The translations under genes and the position numbers were made by a program. A stretch of DNA of 36,279 bases. Origin: Rhodospirillaceae bacterium (lineage in GTDB: Bacteria; Pseudomonadota; Alphaproteobacteria; UBA828). Below, one piece after another: positions 7,000-16,602 of the stretch (positions within the stretch are counted from its first letter, which is position 1; the number at the start of each line of letters is the position of its first letter). The DNA is taken from positions 1-36,279 of the forward strand of contig JABIXB010000034.1 in the NCBI GenBank assembly GCA_018666805.1. The letters run 5' to 3'. The notes under the pieces were generated by a model that was given only the letters and a program-made list of their open reading frames with translations, did not search any database and was not told the origin of the DNA.

Positions 7000-8103
7000 T
7001 CAACCGGCCTTGTGCAAGACCCCACCGGTTAGTGGACGCGCCACGCCGGTGGTTTCCGGCACGCTCAGCGCCCTGCCCTGAAGCGCCCGCACGGCAAGAA
7101 ACGCGAATGCCTCAGCCTCCAGCGCATCGCCGCGCCAGCCCACTGCCTCAACCGGCTCGACCACCACACCGGTGTGCTTTTGCAGCGCCGCCATCAGGGT
7201 TGGATTGTGCCTGCCACCACCGGTAACCAAAATCCGACGGGCTTGTTCCGGGCATAGTGCCAAGCCGAGCGCCACCGTCCGGGCGGTGAAGGCGACCAGC
7301 GTCGCCGCGCCATCCTCTGTGGAAAGCACCTCTATCGGCGCCGCATCAAACGCATTGCGGTCGAGCGATTTTGGCGGCGGCGCGGAAAAATAAGCATCGT
7401 CCAAAAGCACCGCCAGCACGGCATCGCTCACCTGCCCGGCTGCCGCGCGTTTGCCATCGCGGTCATAGGCTTCGCCGCAGCGGCGCAACATCAAATCATC
7501 GATCAGGGCGCTGGCCGGGCCGGTATCGAACGCGAGCAGCCTTTGCGCCGCGCCGATCCAGGTAATATTGGCCACACCGCCGAGATTAAGAACGGCGAGC
7601 GGCAGCTCCGGCGTGCCCTTAGAACCGCGCGCCAAGGCGGCGTGATAGAGTGGCGCAAGGGGAGCGCCCTGCCCGCCCGCCGCCATGTCGGCGCTGCGGA
7701 AATCATTCACCACATCAATGCCGAGCCGCGCTGCCAACAGCGCGCCATCGCCAATCTGCCTGGTTCGCCCGCGTTCAGGGTCATGCCACAACGTATGACC
7801 GTGAAATCCGACGACGCGAATTTGGTCAGCGCTGAGCCCGGCCTCGGCGAGCAATGTGCGAACCGCGCCGGCGTGCGCTTCGGTCAGCGCCGCCTCCACT
7901 TGCGCAACGCCCGCAGCCGCCTCATCCATGCCCGGCCCGGCATCGACCAGACGCCTGAGCGCTTGCCCGAGTTCTGCCCCGTAGGGAGTGGTGGCCCAAG
8001 GGCCGAAATCGCTTATGGTCTCGCCGTCAGTCCGGATTAATGCGGCATCGATGCCATCGAGCGACGTCCCGCTCATCAGTCCCAACGCGAAATCCGTTTG
8101 CAT
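7000..8103 (-). CDS. anmK: anhydro-N-acetylmuramic acid kinase
   Basis: AnmK cleaves and phosphorylates 1,6-anhydro-MurNAc released by murein turnover, giving MurNAc-6-phosphate for recycling. The 367-residue length is standard. The N-terminal phosphate-binding [13 protein letters not shown] is at residues 8-20. [13 protein letters not shown] and [17 protein letters not shown] follow the family signatures. [17 protein letters not shown] and [12 protein letters not shown] form the C-terminal nucleotide-binding part. The ATG at 8103 has GGAG five bases upstream. It is divergent from tyrS, the common arrangement of these two genes in alphaproteobacteria. Confidence 0.96.
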   Translation of the reverse strand: MQTDFALGLMSGTSLDGIDAALIRTDGETISDFGPWATTPYGAELGQALRRLVDAGPGMDEAAAGVAQVEAALTEAHAGAVRTLLAEAGLSADQIRVVGFHGHTLWHDPERGRTRQIGDGALLAARLGIDVVNDFRSADMAAGGQGAPLAPLYHAALARGSKGTPELPLAVLNLGGVANITWIGAAQRLLAFDTGPASALIDDLMLRRCGEAYDRDGKRAAAGQVSDAVLAVLLDDAYFSAPPPKSLDRNAFDAAPIEVLSTEDGAATLVAFTARTVALGLALCPEQARRILVTGGGRHNPTLMAALQKHTGVVVEPVEAVGWRGDALEAEAFAFLAVRALQGRALSVPETTGVARPLTGGVLHKAG

Positions 8104-8219
8104 TGCTGCTCCGATGTTGTGGCTCCTTTGGGCGGCTCATTGTTCATGTCTGTTGGCCGTGTTACATCACGCCAACCCGGCCCGCCAGGGTTCTTTTATA
8201 TCCAAGGATGCCGCGACCG

Positions 8220-9473
8220 ATGCCTGAGTTTCGCTCCGAATTTATGCGCGTGCTGCACGCGCGCGAGTTTGTTCACCAATGCACGGACGATAGTGCCCTT
8301 GATGCGCTCGCAGCGGACGGTGTGCTAACCGCCTATATCGGCTTCGATTGCACTGCCGACAGCCTGCATGTCGGCAGTTTGGTGCAGATCATGATGCTGC
8401 GCTGGCTGCAACAGACGGGCCACAAGCCGATCGTCCTGATGGGCGGCGGCACGACTAAGATCGGCGACCCGTCCGGGCGCGACGAATCGCGGCGGCTCTT
8501 AAGTGATGCGCAGATCGCCGAAAATAAAGCCGGCATCCAGCGCTGTTTCGCCCGTTTTCTCAAATTTGGCGACGGCCCGACCGACGCCATCATGGTCGAT
8601 AATGCTGATTGGCTCGACGGCTTGGAATATGTCCCGTTCCTGCGTCAGATCGGCACGCATTTTTCGCTCAACCGTATGCTTAAATTCGATTCCGTGCGCA
8701 TGCGGCTCGAACGCGAGCAACCGATGACGTTCCTCGAATTTAACTACATGATCCTGCAAGCCTATGATTTCATGGAATTATCTCGGCGCGAAGATTGCTC
8801 CCTGCAGATGGGCGGCTCGGACCAGTGGGGCAATATCGTCAATGGAGTCGAATTGGCGCGGCGCATCGATTCGACCAGCCTCTACGGCCTGACCACACCA
8901 TTAATCACGCTCGCTTCCGGCGCGAAAATGGGCAAGACGGCGCAAGGCGCGGTGTGGATCGACGAATCGAGGCTGAGCTCTTACGACTATTGGCAATTCT
9001 GGCGCAATACCGACGACCGCGACGTCTGCCGCTTTCTCCGCCTCTTCACCGAACTGCCGCTCGAAGAAATTGCCCGCATCGAAGCGGTAGAAGGCGAAGA
9101 ACTGAACGACGCAAAAAAACTGCTCGCCAATCTCGCCACCACCATGTGCCATGGTGAAAAGGCCGCGATGGATGCCGCCGACACGGCGCGCGCGACCTTT
9201 GAAGGAAGTGGCGCGGGCGACGGATTGCCTGAGGTGAGCGCCACGGAAAGCGACCTAAAGGCTGGAATTCCAGCCTTTCAGCTCATTCACGATGCCGGTC
9301 TCAGCGATTCGCGCGGCGCGGCGCGGCGCCTGATACGCGGCGGCGGCGTGCGTTTGAACGACAACGTTATTGAAAAAGAGGATGCCGCCATCAGCCTAGC
9401 GGACTGTAACGCCGATGGCGTGATCAAGCTCTCGGCCGGCAAGAAACGCCACGTTTTGGTACGGCCAAGTTAA
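8220..9473 (+). CDS. tyrS: tyrosyl-tRNA synthetase
   Basis: This class I synthetase charges tRNA-Tyr. From the chosen ATG at 8220 it is 417 residues. The HIGH-type motif appears as LHVGS (49-53). GGSDQWGN (198-205) is the tyrosine/ATP site. The KMSKS-type loop is KMGKT (236-240). An S4 RNA-binding domain covers the last 70 residues ([32 protein letters not shown]). A more upstream in-frame ATG at 8208 is possible; 8220 is preferred because AAGGA lies about 11 bases before it. The gene ends one base before the convergent TetR gene. Confidence 0.95.
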   Translation: MPEFRSEFMRVLHAREFVHQCTDDSALDALAADGVLTAYIGFDCTADSLHVGSLVQIMMLRWLQQTGHKPIVLMGGGTTKIGDPSGRDESRRLLSDAQIAENKAGIQRCFARFLKFGDGPTDAIMVDNADWLDGLEYVPFLRQIGTHFSLNRMLKFDSVRMRLEREQPMTFLEFNYMILQAYDFMELSRREDCSLQMGGSDQWGNIVNGVELARRIDSTSLYGLTTPLITLASGAKMGKTAQGAVWIDESRLSSYDYWQFWRNTDDRDVCRFLRLFTELPLEEIARIEAVEGEELNDAKKLLANLATTMCHGEKAAMDAADTARATFEGSGAGDGLPEVSATESDLKAGIPAFQLIHDAGLSDSRGAARRLIRGGGVRLNDNVIEKEDAAISLADCNADGVIKLSAGKKRHVLVRPS

Positions 9474-9474
9474 A

Positions 9475-10092
9475 TCAGGCTTCGTCCTCGGCAAATACGG
9501 CGCGCACCAAGGCCGAGACTGAGGCCTCAAGCCGGCGCCAGCCGGCATCGCTGGAAAAATCCATACCCATCAGACTTTGCGACTGGCGAGTCCTGAGGAC
9601 GAGATATTCCGACGCACCGCCGAGCAAGCCGTGCACCGCCATCAGGCGGGCGTCAGCGCGTTTGCCGCCACGCTCGATGACGCGGCGGACGAGCTGCTGC
9701 ATGCGCTCCTCACGAATTTGATTCAAATGCTGCGTCAGCGCATTGGACTGGCTCAGTTCCCACAGCAAAATCTGTTGCGTCACGGGACGTTGGCGGAGTG
9801 CCTCGACCTGGCGGGTCAGGGCCAGAATGCACCACGCCGACAGGGTGTCTTGTTTGGGCCCGGGCAGATCGCCACCAATAATTTCGTCAACTGTCCACCA
9901 GATATCGGCGCTTTCGCCAAACGCAGCGAGTAAACCATCCAGGCCGCCAAAATATCTGTATATCAAGACCTTATCGACTGACGCGGTGCGCGCCACAAGG
10001 TTGACCCCAACCTTCTCAAAGCCGTCATGCTCCAGGACGGTTGCCACCGCCTGGATAATCTTCGCTTCGGTGTTTTGACGGTTACGCGCCAC
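9475..10092 (-). CDS. TetR/AcrR-family transcriptional regulator
   Basis: A 205-residue regulator. The N-terminal TetR helix-turn-helix lies at about residues 8-54, with the pattern TEAKIIQAVATVLEHDGFEKVGVNLVARTASVDKVLIYRYFGG (residues given by position). The C-terminal ligand domain is helical and unrecognised. The start is a GTG at 10092, nine bases after the stop of the NDUFA12-like gene, so the two may share a transcript. No matching operator or obvious target is visible nearby. The target could be the adjoining complex I accessory gene or something outside the window. Confidence 0.88.
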   Translation of the reverse strand: MARNRQNTEAKIIQAVATVLEHDGFEKVGVNLVARTASVDKVLIYRYFGGLDGLLAAFGESADIWWTVDEIIGGDLPGPKQDTLSAWCILALTRQVEALRQRPVTQQILLWELSQSNALTQHLNQIREERMQQLVRRVIERGGKRADARLMAVHGLLGGASEYLVLRTRQSQSLMGMDFSSDAGWRRLEASVSALVRAVFAEDEA

Positions 10093-10101
10093 GCTGTCGG
10101 T

Positions 10102-10461
10102 CTACTCTGGCCGCCACGGTTCGTAATCGCCGGTTGCCTTGTCGCGCCGGCCACCTTCGAGAATATGCCCGGGCGGGCGGTAGGCGGCCGATGTGCCTGT
10201 CAGATTAGGCGCATGCGGCTTTTCCCATGATTTAACCTCAAGCGGCTTTTCGGCCGGAGACTCGGCGATGATATGGTGCAGCCAGCCATGCCATGCTGGC
10301 GGCACGCTCGTGGGCTCGTCGGCGCCGCTATAGAGCACCCAACGCCGCACGCGGCGCCCAGTCAGAGCGCGTTTTTCACGGTAATAGCGGTTGCCGACTT
10401 CATCCCGGCCGACAAATTCACCTTTGAACAAGGTGAACAGCCGGGTTCCGATGGTAGCCAT
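10102..10461 (-). CDS. NADH:ubiquinone oxidoreductase accessory subunit, NDUFA12 family
   Basis: A 119-residue protein of the NDUFA12/B17.2 family, an accessory subunit of complex I found in mitochondria and alphaproteobacteria. The visible family pattern is LFTLFKGEFVGRDEVGNRYYREK near the N-terminus, RRWVLYSG, then VPPAWHGWLHHI, and the proline-rich C-terminal part with KPHAPNLTGTSAAYRPPGH. The ATG at 10461 has GGAG nine bases upstream; the longer form would add 19 non-conserved residues. As elsewhere in alphaproteobacteria, it lies away from the main nuo operon. Confidence 0.92.
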   Translation of the reverse strand: MATIGTRLFTLFKGEFVGRDEVGNRYYREKRALTGRRVRRWVLYSGADEPTSVPPAWHGWLHHIIAESPAEKPLEVKSWEKPHAPNLTGTSAAYRPPGHILEGGRRDKATGDYEPWRPE

Positions 10462-10799
10462 GGCGAAAATCTCCGTTTGCGCCGCCCAACCGCCGATAAA
10501 CGCATGACGTTCAGGCAAGTTTTTTCAATTCCTCAACGAGGCGGCGAATAATGCACATTGCACGACGCGCCGTCCAGAACTCTACTCTAAAGCAACATTT
10601 TTGGTAGTCGAATGAGCGATCCCTGGCAAAACCGGCAAACTTTTTCGAAAATAAATTCCTTGACAATCAACATTCATACCTGAATCGCGTTTAGATTTTA
10701 CTTTAAGAGCGTTCAACAGCGAAATGAATATATTACTTTAGTATATTATTATAAATATCTGATATATTACAATATTTTCTATATTTTAAAAATTACATT

Positions 10800-10820
10800 T
10801 TAACCACAGTTTTATCCACA
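10800..10820 (+). promoter_or_regulatory. pair of DnaA-box-like nonamers
   Basis: TTATCCACA at 10812-10820 is a perfect match to the DnaA box TTATNCACA. TTAACCACA at 10800-10808 differs at one position and lies in the same orientation 12 bp upstream. They border an AT-rich stretch. DnaA boxes are known upstream of E. coli nrdAB, so regulation of the ribonucleotide reductase below is one reading. A replication-origin role is less likely with only two boxes. Confidence 0.5.
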
Positions 10821-10890
10821 GGACGAATAATACCGTATCTAGTAGCTACAATTTCGCTTATCACAAAATATGGTTGCCATCTAATTCTGA

Positions 10891-10985
10891 AGGGCGTAAC
10901 GTTCCGGACTTCAAGATGTTGTAGCAAGATAGACTTTGAGGCACAACATCTGGAAGTGTCTGATTTTGAAGAATTAATTCGCCCT
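10891..10985 (+). ncRNA. predicted structured leader RNA of nrdJ
   Basis: ACTTC at 10908-10912 plus AGATGTTGT at 10914-10922 can pair with ACAACATCT at 10943-10951 plus GAAGT at 10953-10957. This gives 14 pairs interrupted only by an A-G mismatch, with a 20-nt loop. AGGGCG (10891-10896) can pair with CGCCCT (10980-10985) to enclose it. TCCGGA occurs once on each side of the main stem, at 10903-10908 and 10988-10993. The element lies 66-160 bp before nrdJ. It lacks a poly-U tract, so it is not a plain terminator. I do not recognise it as a cobalamin riboswitch. Confidence 0.45.
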
Positions 10986-11050
10986 CGGTCCGGATATTTA
11001 TTGCGGATCGTACTTGGTTAACAGCGGGCGACGAATTGTTGGGGGGCGCC

Positions 11051-14000
11051 ATGCGCATAGAGCGAGTCTTCACGGTTGACGGCCAGTCGCCGTACAATGA
11101 CGTGGAGTTTCGCAAGACGAAGAGCGAGATTCGGGATCCCGACGGCTCTGTCGTATTTGCACAAAATGATATCGAAGTACCGAGCGCGTGGTCCCAGGTG
11201 GCCTGCGATGTGTTGGCGCAGAAATATTTCCGCAAGGCTGGTGTGCCCATGCATCTGCGCACCGTCGAAGAAGACAGCATGCCAAAATGGCTGTGGCGTT
11301 CGGAAGCCGATGATACCGCGCTTGAGGATTTGAATCCGTCCGAGCGCAAATGCGGCGAAACCTCCGCGCGCCAGGTTTTCGACCGTTTGGCCGGCACGTG
11401 GGCCTATTGGGGCTGGAAGGCCGGCTATTTCGACGCCGATGCCGACGCCCGCGCCTTCTACGACGAATCCCGCTATATGCTGAGCCAGCAGATGTGCGCG
11501 CCCAATTCGCCGCAATGGTTCAACACCGGTTTGCACTGGGCCTATGGCATCGACGGCCCGGCCCAGGGCCACTCCTACGTCGATTTCGAGTCCGGCGAGG
11601 TAAAGGCCTCCAAATCGGCCTACGCCCACCCGCAGCCGCATGCCTGCTTCATCCAGAGCATTGAGGATGATCTGGTCAATGAGGGCGGCATCATGGACCT
11701 CTGGGTACGTGAAGCGAGGCTGTTCAAATACGGCTCCGGCACCGGCACCAACTTCTCCAATTTGCGCTCGGACGGCGAATCCCTCAGTGGCGGCGGCAGA
11801 TCCTCCGGCCTGATGAGCTTCCTCAAGATCGGCGACCGCGCCGCCGGCGCGATCAAATCGGGCGGCACCACGCGGCGCGCGGCCAAAATGGTGATTGTCG
11901 ATATCGACCATCCGGATATCGAGAAATTCATCAATTGGAAGGTCGATGAAGAGCAGAAAGTGGCTGCCCTGGTGGCCGGCTCCAAGCTCGCCAACCGACA
12001 CCTCAACGCGATCATCAAGGCGTGTTCTGAGGGTGAAGGCGACGGACGCTTCGAGCCCAAGAAAAATCCGGCGCTGAGCAAGGAAATCCGCGCCGCACGC
12101 AAGGCGATGATTCCGGAAAATTATGTCCGCCGCGTCATCCGTCTCGCGCAGCAGGGCTATGATTCGGTTGATTTTCAGATGTATGACACCGATTGGCAGT
12201 CGGAAGCCTATGTCACCGTCTCGGGACAAAACGCCAACAACACGGTACGCATCACCAATGCCTTCCTCGAGAGCGTGCAGAGCGGCGGCGATTGGCAACT
12301 TGTCCGGCGTACCGATGGCAAGGTGGCGAAAACCCTGAAGGCAAGCGCGCTGTGGGAAAAAGTGGCGCTTGCGGCATGGCAATCGGCCGATCCCGGTGTG
12401 CAATATGACGACACTATCAACGAGTGGCATACCTGCCCGGCGGATGGCCGCATCAATGCTTCCAACCCGTGCTCGGAATATATGTTTCTCGACGACACGG
12501 CATGCAATCTGGCATCGCTCAACCTGCTCACCTTCCGCAATGCGGACGGCAGCCTGAAGATTGCCGAATTCGAGCATGCGGTGCGGCTGTGGACGGTAAC
12601 GCTCGAAATTTCCGTCCTGATGGCGCAATTCCCGTCCAAGGAAATCGCCCGGCGCTCGTTCGACTACCGCACCCTCGGCCTCGGCTTCGCCAATATCGGC
12701 GGTTATCTGATGTCGGGCGGCATTCCTTATGACAGCCCGCGCGGGCGTGCCATTTGCGGCGCCATCAGCGCGCTGATGACCGGAATCGCCTATGCGACAT
12801 CGGCCGAGATGGCGAGCGAATTCGGCGCCTTTCCGGCCTACCAGCACAATGCCGAGGATATGTTGCGCGTGATCCGCAATCACCGCCGCGCCGCGCACGG
12901 TAATGCGGCCGGCTATGAAGCACTATCGATCACACCGCTGCCGCTCGATCACGCCCATTTAGGCGAAGACGCCCTTAGCGAGGCGGCAAAGGCGGCGTGG
13001 GATAAAGCCGAGGCACTCGGCAACGCGCATGGCTACCGCAATGCGCAAGTCAGCGTCGTTGCGCCGACTGGCACCATCGGCCTGATCATGGATTGCGATA
13101 CCACCGGTATCGAGCCGGATTTTGCCCTGGTTAAGCACAAGACGCTGGCCGGCGGCGGCTATTTCCGCATCATCAACCGCTCGGTGCCGAGCGCCCTTAG
13201 GGTTTTGGGCTATGATGAAGAGACCGCCGATCAAATCGAGCGTTATGCCACCGGCCATGGCACCCTGGTCGGCGCGCCGGCGATCAATCACGACAGCCTA
13301 ACCGAACTCGGATTTTGCAAATCAGTGCTCGACAGCCTCGAACAGGCGCTCGGCAGCGCCTTCGAGCTGCGCTTTGCCTTCAACAAATGGACGCTCGGCG
13401 AGGATTTCTGCCTCAATGTACTCAATTTGAGCAAAGAGCAGATTAACGACCCGACATTCGATTTCCTGCCGGCCATGGGCTTCAGCCAGAAAGATATCGA
13501 GGCGGCCAATATCTACTGCTGCGGCGCCATGACGCTCGAAGGCGCGCCGAACCTGCGCGAGGAACATCTCGCGGTGTTCGATTGCGCCACACCGTGCGGC
13601 CGGCTCGGCACGCGCCATCTCTCGGCCGAGAGCCATATCCGCATGATGGCGGCGAGCCAGCCGTTTATATCCGGCGCGATTTCGAAAACCATCAATCTGC
13701 CGGCGAATGCGACGGTCGAGGAATGCACGGACGCCTATATGCTGTCCTGGCGCCTCGGCCTGAAGGCCAACGCGCTCTACCGCGACGGTTCCAAACTGTC
13801 GCAGCCGCTCAGCGTGTTGGCGCTCGGCGACGAGCTTGAGGAGGAAATCGAGGAGCTGCCGCAGGTCGCCCAAACCGTCAAGGTAACCGAGCGCATCGTC
13901 GAGCAGGTCTTCATGCACGCCGGCACCCGGCGGCGCCTGCCGGATCGGCGCAAGGGCTATACCCAGAAGGCGATTGTCGGCGGACATAAGATCTATTTGC

Positions 14001-14743
14001 GCACCGGCGAGTTCGAAGACGGCAATCTCGGCGAGATTTTCCTCGACATGCACAAGGAGGGCGCCGCCTTCCGCAGCCTGATGAATAATTTCGCCATCGC
14101 CATTTCGATCGGCCTGCAGTATGGCGTACCGCTCGAGGAATATACCGACGCCTTTACCTTCACCCGCTTCGAGCCCGCCGGCCTGGTCGAGGGCAACCAA
14201 GCGATCAAGATGAGCACGTCCATTCTCGATTACATCTTCCGCGAATTGGCGATTTCCTATCTCGGACGCAGCGACCTCTCGCACGCCGAGGCGTCCGACC
14301 TGCTGCCCGATACCATCGGCCGCGGCGAGGGCGAGGAAAGCTTTGCCGAGCAGGATGAAGAAAGCATTGCCGCCGCGATCAGCCACAATGGCACCAGTGC
14401 CGGCTATGTGCGCAGCAATCTAATCATGTTGAACGGCGGCGCATCGGCGAATGGCGGTTCGGCCTCCAGCCATCTGAGAGCCGTTACCGACAATGGCGTC
14501 GAAGTTTCGAACTTCGCCGGCGCGGCCGGTGGCCCGGGTGGCAGTACTGCAACCGCAGCCGTGCTCGACATCAATGACGAACAAGATCTCACCACGCAGG
14601 ATTTGGAGTTGGAGCGCATTCGCCGCGCCCGCATGCGGGGCTATGAGGGGGAAGCCTGCATGGAATGTGGCAACTTTACATTGGTGCGAAACGGCACCTG
14701 TATGAAATGCGACACTTGTGGCTCTACCAGTGGCTGTTCCTAA
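11051..14743 (+). CDS. nrdJ: vitamin B12-dependent ribonucleotide reductase, class II
   Basis: This enzyme reduces ribonucleotides to deoxyribonucleotides using adenosylcobalamin and does not need oxygen. The 1230-residue length is typical of the long alphaproteobacterial NrdJ. The N-terminus MRIERVFT with [20 protein letters not shown] is characteristic. Catalytic residues appear as NPCSE (Asn472, Cys474, Glu476). An upstream redox cysteine is near residue 199 (PHACFIQS). APTGTIG matches the substrate phosphate-binding loop. The C-terminus ends in a cysteine-rich tail with CMECG, CMKCDTC and SGC, expected to shuttle reducing equivalents. The ATG at 11051 follows a GGGGGG Shine-Dalgarno-like run. 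It has its own long leader and terminator, so it is probably monocistronic. Confidence 0.97.
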   Translation: MRIERVFTVDGQSPYNDVEFRKTKSEIRDPDGSVVFAQNDIEVPSAWSQVACDVLAQKYFRKAGVPMHLRTVEEDSMPKWLWRSEADDTALEDLNPSERKCGETSARQVFDRLAGTWAYWGWKAGYFDADADARAFYDESRYMLSQQMCAPNSPQWFNTGLHWAYGIDGPAQGHSYVDFESGEVKASKSAYAHPQPHACFIQSIEDDLVNEGGIMDLWVREARLFKYGSGTGTNFSNLRSDGESLSGGGRSSGLMSFLKIGDRAAGAIKSGGTTRRAAKMVIVDIDHPDIEKFINWKVDEEQKVAALVAGSKLANRHLNAIIKACSEGEGDGRFEPKKNPALSKEIRAARKAMIPENYVRRVIRLAQQGYDSVDFQMYDTDWQSEAYVTVSGQNANNTVRITNAFLESVQSGGDWQLVRRTDGKVAKTLKASALWEKVALAAWQSADPGVQYDDTINEWHTCPADGRINASNPCSEYMFLDDTACNLASLNLLTFRNADGSLKIAEFEHAVRLWTVTLEISVLMAQFPSKEIARRSFDYRTLGLGFANIGGYLMSGGIPYDSPRGRAICGAISALMTGIAYATSAEMASEFGAFPAYQHNAEDMLRVIRNHRRAAHGNAAGYEALSITPLPLDHAHLGEDALSEAAKAAWDKAEALGNAHGYRNAQVSVVAPTGTIGLIMDCDTTGIEPDFALVKHKTLAGGGYFRIINRSVPSALRVLGYDEETADQIERYATGHGTLVGAPAINHDSLTELGFCKSVLDSLEQALGSAFELRFAFNKWTLGEDFCLNVLNLSKEQINDPTFDFLPAMGFSQKDIEAANIYCCGAMTLEGAPNLREEHLAVFDCATPCGRLGTRHLSAESHIRMMAASQPFISGAISKTINLPANATVEECTDAYMLSWRLGLKANALYRDGSKLSQPLSVLALGDELEEEIEELPQVAQTVKVTERIVEQVFMHAGTRRRLPDRRKGYTQKAIVGGHKIYLRTGEFEDGNLGEIFLDMHKEGAAFRSLMNNFAIAISIGLQYGVPLEEYTDAFTFTRFEPAGLVEGNQAIKMSTSILDYIFRELAISYLGRSDLSHAEASDLLPDTIGRGEGEESFAEQDEESIAAAISHNGTSAGYVRSNLIMLNGGASANGGSASSHLRAVTDNGVEVSNFAGAAGGPGGSTATAAVLDINDEQDLTTQDLELERIRRARMRGYEGEACMECGNFTLVRNGTCMKCDTCGSTSGCS

Positions 14744-14781
14744 CGGCCGTTTATCTCCCGCGGCCTAGTCCACTGGAACTC

Positions 14782-14812
14782 ATGGGGTGCGCTCAAGGCG
14801 CACCCCATTTTT
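14782..14812 (+). terminator. rho-independent terminator of nrdJ
   Basis: A perfect 11-bp stem, ATGGGGTGCGC (14782-14792) with GCGCACCCCAT (14798-14808), has a five-base loop and ends in a TTTTT run. It lies about 40 bp after the nrdJ stop codon. Confidence 0.92.
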
Positions 14813-14891
14813 CTTAGACTCATTGCACTCGACCCTGCCCTGAATCTATTCTCGTCACCAGCGTATGTTTACTACGGGGAATGGGAGAGCC

Positions 14892-15599
14892 ATGCGGATC
14901 AGTGACTATTCCGCACTCACTTTCGATTGCTACGGAACGCTTATCGATTGGGAGCGCGGCATGTTGGCGGGATTGGCGCCGTGGCTGCAGCGCGCCGGCG
15001 TGACGGCGGATGAAAACGAACTGCTGGTAGCCTATGGCCGTCATGAGACGGTGGTTCAGACGGAAAACCCCGCCCTGCCCTACCGCGATATTGTGGCGCG
15101 CGTCCTCGGGCGCCTGGCCGGGGATTTTAATGCCGCCGCATCTCAAGATGAGATGCGCGAATTTGGCAATTCTGTCGGTCTCTGGCCGCCCTTCCCCGAC
15201 AGCGTTGAAGCGATGGCTTATCTGCGCCGGCATTTCAAACTCGTTGCCATCACCAATGTCGATAACCGCTCCTTTGCCCGCACCCACCTGCTGCTCGGCG
15301 AGCCATTCCACGCCGTCGTCACGGCCGAGGATGTCGGCAGTTACAAACCGGCGCATGAGAATTTTCACTACGCCTTCGAGCGCCTTGCCGAAATGGCTGT
15401 TCCGCGCGACAAAATCCTCCACGTGGCGCAAAGCCTCTATCACGATATTGCGCCGGCGCGCACGCTCGGCCTTGCCAATGTGTGGGTCGACCGGCAAACC
15501 GGGCGCGGCTCCGGCATGACACCGCCAACGGATGCGGCGCCCGATCTCCGCGTCGCCACCATGGAAGAGCTGGCGGCGCTGCACCGCGCCGAAGGCTAG
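14892..15599 (+). CDS. HAD-superfamily hydrolase, haloacid dehalogenase type II-like
   Basis: A 235-residue HAD enzyme. Motif I is FDCYGTLIDW with the nucleophilic aspartate near residue 10. Motif II is AITNVDNR, the conserved lysine is in DVGSYKPAHENF, and motif IV is in LYHDIAPARTLGLANVWVDR. This order and the FDCYGTL form match type II 2-haloacid dehalogenases and related phosphatases; the true substrate cannot be read from sequence. The ATG at 14892 has GGGAGAG just upstream. It is followed after seven bases by the cyclase gene at 15607, so it is probably the first gene of that operon. Confidence 0.88.
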   Translation: MRISDYSALTFDCYGTLIDWERGMLAGLAPWLQRAGVTADENELLVAYGRHETVVQTENPALPYRDIVARVLGRLAGDFNAAASQDEMREFGNSVGLWPPFPDSVEAMAYLRRHFKLVAITNVDNRSFARTHLLLGEPFHAVVTAEDVGSYKPAHENFHYAFERLAEMAVPRDKILHVAQSLYHDIAPARTLGLANVWVDRQTGRGSGMTPPTDAAPDLRVATMEELAALHRAEG

Positions 15600-15606
15600 C
15601 CTCCCG

Positions 15607-16560
15607 ATGCGCCGCATATACACACTCGATTTTCAATTCGATCATTCTCCTGAAGAATTGTGGCCGCTGATTATCGATACGGCGCGCCTCAATGAAGCGA
15701 CCGGCTTCCCGCGCCACACGGTGACGCAAACAGCACGGCCCGACGGTTCGGTCGAGCGCATTGCACGCGGCAAATTCGGCCCCTTTGCGTCCGAGTGGGA
15801 AGACTTTCCCTGGGAGTGGGAAGAAAATAAAAAAATCAGCCATATCCGGCGATTCCGAAAAGGAATTTTCAAGCCCATCACCGCCCAGATTGAAGTGACG
15901 CCCGAGGGCGAAGGTAGCCGATGGTATGGCGAACTTGGCATGGAGAGCAGCAACTTAACCGGCACCCTGTTCCTGCTTTTCGGCGGCGGCGATGTAATGA
16001 TTCGCAATTACCGCAAGTTCCTCGCCGCCATTGTCCCCTACCGCCTTGACAACGGGCCGCTGCCGAGCGAGTTGGCCAGCGACAAGGTTTCCGCCGCCGT
16101 ACGAACACGTCTCACGCAAATGGTTTCAGACATCGAGGGTGGCCCCTATGGACACAATCTGGCCCGGCCCCTGGCTGAATTTATCGCCACCGGATCCGAC
16201 ATCGACACCAATCATATTCGCCCGCTGGTGTTGGCCGGGCAATGGGGCGCCGAGCCGCGTAAGGTGATCGAGCTATGCCTGGAAGCGGTGCGCGTCGGCC
16301 TTCTCGGCATGCGCTGGGATCTCATCTGCCCGCGTTGCCGGGGCGGCGAAGGCGCCCTGCCGGACCTAGAATCCCTGCCCGACGGCGTCCACTGCCCGTC
16401 CTGCAATATCGATTATCAGCGTAATTTTTCGGCCAATGTGGAGCTCAGCTTCCACGCAGCGCCGGCCATACGGGCGATAAATTCGGACGCAAATTTTTGT
16501 CTGATGAGCCCGTCCAATACGCCGCATGTCATTTTACAAAAGATTTTAGAACCCGGCTAA
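15607..16560 (+). CDS. N-terminal part of a DUF5939-type adenylate cyclase, cut by an in-frame TAA
   Basis: This 317-residue product is the front half of a larger protein. It starts with an SRPBCC/START-like domain (about residues 1-145: YTLDFQFDHSPEELWPLIID). A helical region follows, then a DUF5939-like segment with a zinc-ribbon pattern CPRC near residue 239 and CPSC near 263, and ends NTPHVILQKILEPG before a TAA. Reading on in the same frame after the stop gives SAELEIDIAPGAYNLRTL, which continues the DUF5939 fold and leads into a class III cyclase domain at 16603-17406. So a single nonsense codon, not a frameshift, splits the gene. It could be a recent pseudogene, a sequence error, or two separately translated parts. 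The start is seven bases after the HAD stop. Confidence 0.8.
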   Translation: MRRIYTLDFQFDHSPEELWPLIIDTARLNEATGFPRHTVTQTARPDGSVERIARGKFGPFASEWEDFPWEWEENKKISHIRRFRKGIFKPITAQIEVTPEGEGSRWYGELGMESSNLTGTLFLLFGGGDVMIRNYRKFLAAIVPYRLDNGPLPSELASDKVSAAVRTRLTQMVSDIEGGPYGHNLARPLAEFIATGSDIDTNHIRPLVLAGQWGAEPRKVIELCLEAVRVGLLGMRWDLICPRCRGGEGALPDLESLPDGVHCPSCNIDYQRNFSANVELSFHAAPAIRAINSDANFCLMSPSNTPHVILQKILEPG

Positions 16561-16602
16561 AGCGCGGAACTTGAGATTGATATCGCGCCCGGCGCCTATA
16601 AT

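Larger units (their letters stand above)
10462..11050. other. 589-bp non-coding region, AT-rich, upstream of nrdJ
   Basis: No convincing gene lies here. Positions about 10720-10800 are strongly AT-rich against a GC-rich background, and include ATATATTAC twice (10728-10736 and 10762-10770). DnaA-box-like nonamers follow at 10800-10820. A weak promoter candidate for nrdJ is TTATCA (10858-10863), 16 bp, then TCTAAT (10880-10885). It would start the transcript near 10892, just before a strong RNA hairpin. A TTGACA at 10660-10665 has no matching -10. Confidence 0.6.

Noticed and set aside
10786-10803. CtrA site (TTAA-N7-TTAA)
   Set aside because: The two TTAA are ten bases apart, not seven. The TTAA repeats near 6224-6241 also have wrong spacing.
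10891-10985. Cobalamin riboswitch before nrdJ
   Set aside because: I could not find a B12-box-like core, and such switches usually repress B12-independent alternatives rather than nrdJ itself.
11018-12898. 626-codon minus-strand open frame
   Set aside because: It lies fully opposite nrdJ, whose motifs are unmistakable. No start signal or domain is visible.
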